A DNA stretch of 64,000 bases, taken from positions 1,488,001-1,552,000 of the forward strand of contig NZ_LT629788.1 of NCBI RefSeq assembly GCF_900105805.1. Reading direction: 5' to 3'. The notes under the pieces were generated by a model that did not search any database, had not been told where the DNA came from, and saw only the letters and a list, made by a program, of their open reading frames with translations. Made by a program: the position numbers and the translations under genes. The DNA comes from Pseudomonas moraviensis. GTDB lineage: Bacteria; Pseudomonadota; Gammaproteobacteria; Pseudomonadales; Pseudomonadaceae. Shown piece by piece: positions 58,797 to 64,000 of the stretch; the first letter of the stretch is position 1, and each line of letters opens with the position of its first letter.

Positions 58797-60889
58797 CAAT
58801 TGGCCCCCGATTGCAGGGCAAGTTTTTCGCGCATGGCTTTTTTCAGGCATTCGACGCAGATGCCGGTAGGTGCTTTGAGTTTCGGCGTCACGGCGAGGGA
58901 CTCCGCTTGCATCATTTGGTTAGCGCGGGTTTGCATCAGGCGTCCGGCGTTATCAACGGCTGCGAGGCCCGGAATGAATGGTGCAAGTATCTGAATACCT
59001 GTACCTGATCCAGGCGCACCACCGGTATTCACCTTCACCTCAGCCCCACTAATCGTCACACCACCGGCATCAACCTTCACAAAACTCCCGCCAGCCTTGG
59101 CCGTGAGCTCCATGCCGCCCTCAACCACAACCTTCTCACCAGCGTGATAGTGAATCTCGGTCCCGGCCTCCACAAACTGCCCAGTCCCAACCTTCACATG
59201 CTGCGTCACACCGACCGTCAGGTGATCATCCGCGCGCATCTCACTGATGCGATCCAGATGGGTAATCCGGTGCTCTTCAACCTTGAATTCGCTCAACACA
59301 TTAGCTTCAACGGTGTCATGCCGTTCGTTGCCGATGCGGATTTTCTGGTCGTGTTCGATGTTTTCGTCCCAGTCGCGCTGGGCGTGGATGTAGATCTGTT
59401 CGGCGCCTTTCTTGTCTTCGATGCGGAATTCGTTGTAGCCCTTGCCGCCCGGGGAGCTGAGGGTTTTGAAGGTGCTGCGGGTCTTGTTGGCCGGGAGGTC
59501 GTAGGGGACGACGTTTTCCTTGTGGTACAGGCAGCCGGTGACGAGGGGCTGGTCGGGGTCGCCTTCGAGGAAGGTGACGAGCACTTCCATGCCGATGCGC
59601 GGGATGGCGATGCCGCCGTAGGCGCTGCCTGCCCAGCCGCTGGCGACGCGCATCCAGCAGGTGGTTTTGTCGTCGGACTGGCCGTCGCGGTCCCAGTGGA
59701 ATTGCACTTTGATGCGGCCGTACTGATCGCAGTGGATTTCTTCACCGGGCGGGCCGGTGACGACGGCGGTCTGGCTGCCGAGGACTTTCGGTTTCGGGTG
59801 TTCGAGGGCAGGGCGGTAGTGCGCGTCCCACGGGGTGGCAAGGAAGCTGTTGCGGTAGCCCTGGTGGAAATCGCTTTTGTTGTCGGTGACGTCGCTGGTG
59901 ACGTTTTCTCCGAGCACCTGCGGCTGTTTGCCTTCGTGGAAGACTTCCAGCAGCAGCCACAGGTCGTTCCACTCGGCGCGCGGGTGTTCGGCGAGCGTGA
60001 GGAAATGGCCGCTGGTGAGGGTCGGTTCGTCACCTTTGCCTTCGGCGAGTTTGTAGTCGCTGCGATGGCGCTCCAGGGCGCGGGTCGAGAGGAACTTGCC
60101 GCGCTCGCGAGTCGTGAAGCGGCCGGGGTAATCGTAGTCTTCCAGATCCGGGGCGAATTCGGATTTGACCGCGCCTTCCGGCAGCAACTTGGGTTTTTCG
60201 AAATCGTAGTCGCGGCGGCTGACGCGGGTGGTGCGGGTTTCCAGGCGCAGGTTGAAGCGCTTGATCACCGGCTTCTCGGCGGCCATGCCGGAGTCCTGCT
60301 GGTAGCTGACCGGTTTCAGTTTGCGGAATACGGTCTGGTCGTCGCCGAACACCAGTTTGTGGCCGCTGCTGCTGTGCTGGAAGTGGAAGTGAATGCCTTC
60401 CTCTTCGCACAGACGCTGGATGAAATGCAGGTCGGACTCGTCGTATTGCACGCAATAATCGCGTTCCGGGTACTCGGCGCCAAGCTGGAAGCTATAGGCG
60501 TCGGAGAGAATGCCGCGATCTTCCAGCACCTGAGCGATGATTTTCGGCACCGTCAGTTGCTGGAAGATCTGCTGATCATGGTTGTGCTGCAGATAGGCCA
60601 ATTGTGGCATCAGGCTGATGCTGTAGCGGGTCAGGGTCTTGCCGGAGTCGCCCTGCTCGATGCGATAGACCTGGCCGTGAATCTTGCCTTCGCCGGTGGC
60701 GCCGAACGTCAGGCAGGCGCGCTTGTGCAGCAGCTCTTCGAGCTTCAGATCGGGGCGGGCGCTGACCAGTTCGAGGTCGAAACGGAACGGTTCGTTGAGG
60801 GCTTCGCGACCGGTGAAGCTGAGGACTTGCAGGTCGGCGTTGGCGTCTTCGATCGAGAGGGTGATGTGGGTTGCGTTGGCGTCCAGCAT
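58796..60889 (-). CDS. vgrG: Type VI secretion spike protein VgrG
   Basis: The 697-aa protein starts MLDANATHITLSIEDANADL after CAAGGC. The gp27-like base covers about 1-380 (SFTGREALNEPFRFDLELVS, CVQYDESDLHFIQRLCEEEG). The gp5/OB part follows (AVVTGPPGEEIHCDQYGRIK, VQFHWDRDG, SGWAGSAYGGIAIPRIGMEV, DPDQPLVTGCLYHKEN), and the beta-helix repeats continue to about 640. A short C-terminal extension has a CVECLKKAMREK pair of Cys. It sits at the tip of the T6SS tube. No structural T6SS genes are nearby, so this is an orphan vgrG island. Confidence 0.95.
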   Translation of the reverse strand: MLDANATHITLSIEDANADLQVLSFTGREALNEPFRFDLELVSARPDLKLEELLHKRACLTFGATGEGKIHGQVYRIEQGDSGKTLTRYSISLMPQLAYLQHNHDQQIFQQLTVPKIIAQVLEDRGILSDAYSFQLGAEYPERDYCVQYDESDLHFIQRLCEEEGIHFHFQHSSSGHKLVFGDDQTVFRKLKPVSYQQDSGMAAEKPVIKRFNLRLETRTTRVSRRDYDFEKPKLLPEGAVKSEFAPDLEDYDYPGRFTTRERGKFLSTRALERHRSDYKLAEGKGDEPTLTSGHFLTLAEHPRAEWNDLWLLLEVFHEGKQPQVLGENVTSDVTDNKSDFHQGYRNSFLATPWDAHYRPALEHPKPKVLGSQTAVVTGPPGEEIHCDQYGRIKVQFHWDRDGQSDDKTTCWMRVASGWAGSAYGGIAIPRIGMEVLVTFLEGDPDQPLVTGCLYHKENVVPYDLPANKTRSTFKTLSSPGGKGYNEFRIEDKKGAEQIYIHAQRDWDENIEHDQKIRIGNERHDTVEANVLSEFKVEEHRITHLDRISEMRADDHLTVGVTQHVKVGTGQFVEAGTEIHYHAGEKVVVEGGMELTAKAGGSFVKVDAGGVTISGAEVKVNTGGAPGSGTGIQILAPFIPGLAAVDNAGRLMQTRANQMMQAESLAVTPKLKAPTGICVECLKKAMREKLALQSGAN

Positions 60890-61063
60890 GCCTTGAATTC
60901 CGTCCGTTGAATAAGCAGGTGATGGATGTTGCAGGATTAGACGGCCTCATTCAAGGCGCAAATGGCGTAGGCGTGAGGCCTCAGTGCCATAGGGAAAACC
61001 CTTAGGAGGGCGGTTTCGGCCAGTGAAGCCGGGCAGTGAATGGATTTTTAGTGTCTGATCGGG

Positions 61064-61162
61064 CGCTATCGCGAGCAGGCTCACTCCTGCATTGGATGGG
61101 TGGCGGGCATGATTACCGCGTCCACCGAAGATCTCTTGTAGGAGTGAGCCTGCTCGCGATGA
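61064..61162. repeat. REPIN, family B copy 7 (wide spacing)
   Basis: CGCTATCGCGAGCAGGCTCA and TGAGCCTGCTCGCGATGAGG are inverted arms separated by ~50 nt. It lies in the 288-nt gap between the vgrG start and the next minus-strand gene; no gene is seen in the rest of that gap. Confidence 0.88.
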
Positions 61163-61177
61163 GGCGTTCGGATCACC

Positions 61178-61798
61178 CTACAACCAATGCCAGAACCGGC
61201 TCCAGAACCCGCGATTGAGGTCTTCCTTGCACCCGGCATATTGCTGCGCGTACAGATCCGAGCGGTTCTGCACCTTGCGTGCGGTCGGCAGTAGCCACGC
61301 TTTGCTCGCGTAGGTCTTGTTGCGAAAGCCGCCCCAGCCTTCGTGGTAGTTCAGGTACTGGTTGTAGGCGTCGTATTTGTACACGCCGTTGATCGAGGTG
61401 GTCTTGTCCATGTACCAGCCGACGAAGTCGATGGCGTCGTCGAAGTCTTCGCGGTCGGCCCAGTTGCGACCGGTGCTTTTCTGGTAGTCGGCCCAGACTT
61501 CGTCCTTGGCTTGCGCGTAGCCGGACGCGGTCGACACGCGGCCCCACGGAATCACCCAGAGCAGGTATTTGCGCGGCGTCTTGGCGTCGTAGCGATAGCC
61601 GGATTCCTGATACATGATCGCAAAGGGCACCTGGATTGGCACGCCCCAGCGTTTCTGCGTGACTTGCGCGGCGTCGTACCAGTCGCTTTTCTCGCGGAAG
61701 ATTGCGCAGATGTCTTCCGGCGAGCGGGGCGGCGAGGTGCCGCAACCGCTCAGCAGGGTGGCCAGGGTCAGGAGGGCGAAGATGTGCCTGCGGTTCAA
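61178..61798 (-). CDS. SLT-like lytic transglycosylase lipoprotein (TTG start)
   Basis: No ATG serves this frame; TTG at 61798 with GGAA upstream gives 206 aa starting M-NRRHIFALLTLATLLSGCG, with lipobox LSGC. The mature part holds the transglycosylase core: VPFAIMYQESGYRYDAKTP with catalytic Glu, ASGYAQAKDEVWADYQ and NYHEGWGGFRNKTY, which match the E-S, GYxQ and AYNxG-like motifs of family-1 enzymes. It should cleave peptidoglycan from the inner face of the outer membrane. No link to the T6SS island is apparent. Confidence 0.82.
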   Translation of the reverse strand: MNRRHIFALLTLATLLSGCGTSPPRSPEDICAIFREKSDWYDAAQVTQKRWGVPIQVPFAIMYQESGYRYDAKTPRKYLLWVIPWGRVSTASGYAQAKDEVWADYQKSTGRNWADREDFDDAIDFVGWYMDKTTSINGVYKYDAYNQYLNYHEGWGGFRNKTYASKAWLLPTARKVQNRSDLYAQQYAGCKEDLNRGFWSRFWHWL

Positions 61799-61842
61799 AA
61801 GCTGGTTTCCGTCGTGCGCAAAAAGGCCGACAGTCTACGCGC

Positions 61843-62781
61843 TCAGCTCAATTGATGACGATAGGGCAGATCCGGACCGGTTTTGCTACACGTCAGCGCG
61901 GCGGCTTGCACGGCGAACCTGAGCATGCCGTCAATTTGCTTGCGACTGAGCTGCTGCACGCCTGCGACCGAGTCCAGCGAGTGCTCGGTCAGCCAAGTGA
62001 TCAGCGCTGCCTGGAAGGTATCACCGGCGCCGACGGTATCGGCAATCGTTACCGGGTTGGCCGGCACCGACCATGAGCCGTGGGCGCGACTGAACACGGT
62101 CGCGCCGTCGCCGCCGCGCGTCAGGAAGACGATCTGGCAGCGATGTTCGAGCCAGCCTTCAATCACCTGCTGCGGATCCTGCTCGGGATAAAGCAGGCTC
62201 AGGTCTTCGTCGCTGACTTTGATCAGATCGGCCAGTCGCACCAGCGTGGCGATGCGCTCGCGCCATAGATCGATGTTCGGCTCGGGATTGAGGCGCACAT
62301 TGGGATCGAGGCTGATCAGGCGTTTGCCGCTTTCACGCTGGACCAGTCTCAGCAGCGTGTCGCCAATCGGCTGCACCACCAGCGAAAACGAGCCAATGTG
62401 CAGGCCGCGAACCTCGTCGCTGAGTGTCGGCAGATGCGCCTCGCTCAACTGCCGGTCGGCACAACCCTCGCCACGGAAGCTGTAATGCGGCGAACCGTTG
62501 GCGCCCACGGCGACCATTGCCAGGGTGGTCGGCGCGGCGAAATCCACCAGATAGTCCGGGCGCACGCCTTCGTCCTGCAGCACTTGCTGCAGTCGGCGGC
62601 CGAGGTAGTCAGTGGACAGGCCGCCGAACAACGCCGAGTCCACGCCCAAACGGCGCAAACCGACGGCAACGTTGAACGGCGAGCCGCCGGCAATCGCTTT
62701 GAAATTGACTTTCGAGGCCAGACCGCTGGCATCGTTTTCGCTGAAGAAATCAAACAGGGCTTCGCCACACACCAGGTACAT
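61843..62781 (-). CDS. mtlZ: Fructokinase / carbohydrate kinase (PfkB family), MtlZ-like
   Basis: The ATG at 62781 gives 312 aa starting MYLVCGEALFDFFSENDASG; an in-frame ATG ten codons upstream overlaps the xylulokinase stop and is less likely. PfkB signatures are AIAGGSPFNVAVGLRRLG and ADTVGAGDTFQAALITWL with catalytic Asp. In P. fluorescens mtlZ encodes the fructokinase of the mannitol/arabitol operon, next to the mtlY xylulokinase gene, as here. The gene is the last of the operon visible and lies 13 nt after mtlY. Confidence 0.88.
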   Translation of the reverse strand: MYLVCGEALFDFFSENDASGLASKVNFKAIAGGSPFNVAVGLRRLGVDSALFGGLSTDYLGRRLQQVLQDEGVRPDYLVDFAAPTTLAMVAVGANGSPHYSFRGEGCADRQLSEAHLPTLSDEVRGLHIGSFSLVVQPIGDTLLRLVQRESGKRLISLDPNVRLNPEPNIDLWRERIATLVRLADLIKVSDEDLSLLYPEQDPQQVIEGWLEHRCQIVFLTRGGDGATVFSRAHGSWSVPANPVTIADTVGAGDTFQAALITWLTEHSLDSVAGVQQLSRKQIDGMLRFAVQAAALTCSKTGPDLPYRHQLS

Positions 62782-62794
62782 AGTTGTTTGCTCG

Positions 62795-64000
62795 TTATAG
62801 GGTTGCGACATGCTGTTGATAGCGTTCGTAGGCCTGCTGGAACGCCGCGACATTGGCGGCAATCGGCAGGGTTTCACTGCGCGCGTCGAGATTCACGCAG
62901 CGTTCGCACAGAGCGGCCAGGGAGACATCGTCACCCTTCAAACGCAACGCGCACCACGCTGCCTGAATCGCTGCGCCCAGTGCGGCGGCTTCGCTTTGTT
63001 CGGTGCAGATCACCGGGGCGTTCATGATGTCGGCGACGATCTGCCGCCACACTGCGCTCTTCGAGCCGCCGCCGATCAGGCAGATGCGCAGGCTTTGTAA
63101 ACCATTCTGACGGAGCAAATCCAGCCCGTAGCGCAAACCGAAGGTGGTGCCTTCGACGGCGGCGCGGCACAGATTGGCCTGGGTCAGATTGTCCATGGTC
63201 AGCCCGTGCAGGCTGCCGGTCGCGTGGGGCAGGGCTGGGACGCGTTCGCCGTTGAGAAACGGCAGCATGCTCACGCCTTCGGCGCCGATCGGCGACTGCG
63301 CGACCAATTCATTGAAGGTCGGCAGATCGAGCTTGAACAATTCACGAATCGCGCCGGTGGCGTTGGTCAGGTTCATGGTGCAGATCAGCGGCAGCCAGCC
63401 GCCGCTGGACGAGCAGAAGGTGGCGACCGAGGCATCGGCGCTGACCTTCGGCGCGTCGGAAAAGGCGTAGACCGTGCCGGACGATCCGAGGCTCATGGTG
63501 ATCGCCCCGGGCTGGATATTGCCGGTGCCGATGGCGCCCATCATGTTGTCGCCACCGCCGCTCGAAACGACTGCGTTGGGGTTGATGCCGAGTTGCTCGG
63601 CAATCGCTGGCAGGAGGGTGCCCACGGCGGCGTGCGCGTCGATCAGCTCCGGCAGCGCGGTTTGCAAACGGCCGCTGGCGTCGATGTCGCGCAGGATCTG
63701 CAAATCCCACTGACGCGTGCGTACGTTGAAATAACCGGTGCCGGACGCGTCGCCGTATTCGCTGCAGGCGCGGCCGGTAAGCCAGTAGTTGAGGTAGTCG
63801 TGGGGCAACAGAATGCGCGCGATACGTGAGAAAACTTCCGGATGCTGCTCTTTGGTCCAGAGCAGTTTCGACACTGTATAGCCCGGCGCAATGACCACGC
63901 CGAGGCGTTCCAGCGAACCTTGCTCACCGCCCAGTTGCGCGAGCAAGCGGTCGTTTTCCGGCGTGGTTTCGGTATCGCACCAGAGCTTGGCCGGGCGCAG
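62795..64000 (-). CDS. mtlY: Xylulokinase (FGGY family), MtlY-like, 5' end outside window
   Basis: The frame is open from 64000 to TAA at 62795, so the N-terminus lies beyond the window. KLWCDTET at the edge is the early FGGY substrate region; VSSGGGDNMMGAIGTGNIQP, SLGSSGTVYAFSD, MLPFLNGERVPALPH and ICLIGGGSKSAVWRQIVADI are the ATP and xylulose sites, with catalytic Asp in GGGDN. It phosphorylates D-xylulose produced from arabitol. The mtlZ partner follows 13 nt downstream; the rest of the mtl operon should lie upstream. Confidence 0.92.
   Translation of the reverse strand: MRPAKLWCDTETTPENDRLLAQLGGEQGSLERLGVVIAPGYTVSKLLWTKEQHPEVFSRIARILLPHDYLNYWLTGRACSEYGDASGTGYFNVRTRQWDLQILRDIDASGRLQTALPELIDAHAAVGTLLPAIAEQLGINPNAVVSSGGGDNMMGAIGTGNIQPGAITMSLGSSGTVYAFSDAPKVSADASVATFCSSSGGWLPLICTMNLTNATGAIRELFKLDLPTFNELVAQSPIGAEGVSMLPFLNGERVPALPHATGSLHGLTMDNLTQANLCRAAVEGTTFGLRYGLDLLRQNGLQSLRICLIGGGSKSAVWRQIVADIMNAPVICTEQSEAAALGAAIQAAWCALRLKGDDVSLAALCERCVNLDARSETLPIAANVAAFQQAYERYQQHVATL

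Noticed and set aside
59144..60910. 588-codon open frame antisense to vgrG
   Set aside because: Low-complexity Val/Ala/Phe/Gly-rich translation typical of antisense frames in GC-rich DNA; VgrG motifs are clear on the other strand.
20866..61162. CRISPR array from the repeated palindromes
   Set aside because: Copies are dispersed by kilobases, palindromic, intergenic and without regular spacers or cas genes; they are REPINs.

Overview
The window reads as chromosomal DNA of a fluorescent pseudomonad, probably in the P. fluorescens group. Genes are dense and GC-rich on both strands. Recognisable Pseudomonas modules include the ptxS/kguEKTD 2-ketogluconate locus with perfect PtxS operators, an MvaT/MvaU-type nucleoid protein, hppD, ahpC-ahpF, an AruH-type transaminase, MtlY/MtlZ-type polyol kinases and several pseudomonad-only DUF families. 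Two families of REP/REPIN palindromes fill many intergenic gaps. I saw no rRNA, tRNA, CRISPR array or insertion sequence.

Layout. 1-8.5 kb: a nitronate monooxygenase (cut by the window edge), a large Gly/Trp-rich exported protein, an AcuI/YhdH-type reductase, a DNA-alkylation repair run (54-aa protein, alkB, ada) and small lipoproteins. 8.7-16.4 kb: galU, gor, a divergent kfrA-like/tyrosine-recombinase pair, ahpC, ahpF and gloA. 16.5-25.3 kb: a DUF4946-like protein, an H-NS-like protein with a TTG start, a CSS-motif/EAL phosphodiesterase, hppD, rarD, an OafA-like acyltransferase and an aldo/keto reductase. 25.4-33.5 kb: an MFS carrier, cdaR and glycerate kinase form a glycerate/sugar-acid module; then come a chemoreceptor, an inserted Ig-like gene and an aruH-like transaminase. 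33.6-39.0 kb: the kgu operon and ptxS. 39-46.4 kb: an RND pump with a divergent two-component system. 46.6-53.7 kb: a 755-aa modular protein, a methyltransferase, a threonine dehydratase behind an apparent Ile/Thr attenuator, ecotin and small pseudomonad proteins. 54.2-60.9 kb: an A+T-rich type VI secretion island (vgrG, DUF4123 adaptor, Tle1/DUF2235-like effector, three DUF3304 genes). 61.2-64 kb: an SLT-like lipoprotein and mtlZ/mtlY.

Most interesting. (i) A leader peptide MIITAIPHLAG with a terminator and competing antiterminator lies before a threonine dehydratase that lacks the C-terminal regulatory domain. (ii) In the T6SS island the effector has Asp where the GxSxG nucleophile Ser is expected, and two of three candidate DUF3304 immunity genes are frameshifted at homopolymers; one of them overlaps the effector start. 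(iii) A shared palindrome, CTGTCA-N4-TGACAG, lies 85-91 nt upstream of two distant but apparently related Ig-like genes, and one of these genes sits on a ~1 kb insertion flanked by a 27-29 nt imperfect repeat of the mcp 3' end. (iv) A chromosomal KfrA/tyrosine-recombinase pair shares an intergenic inverted repeat. (v) Ada has lost three of its four zinc-binding cysteines.
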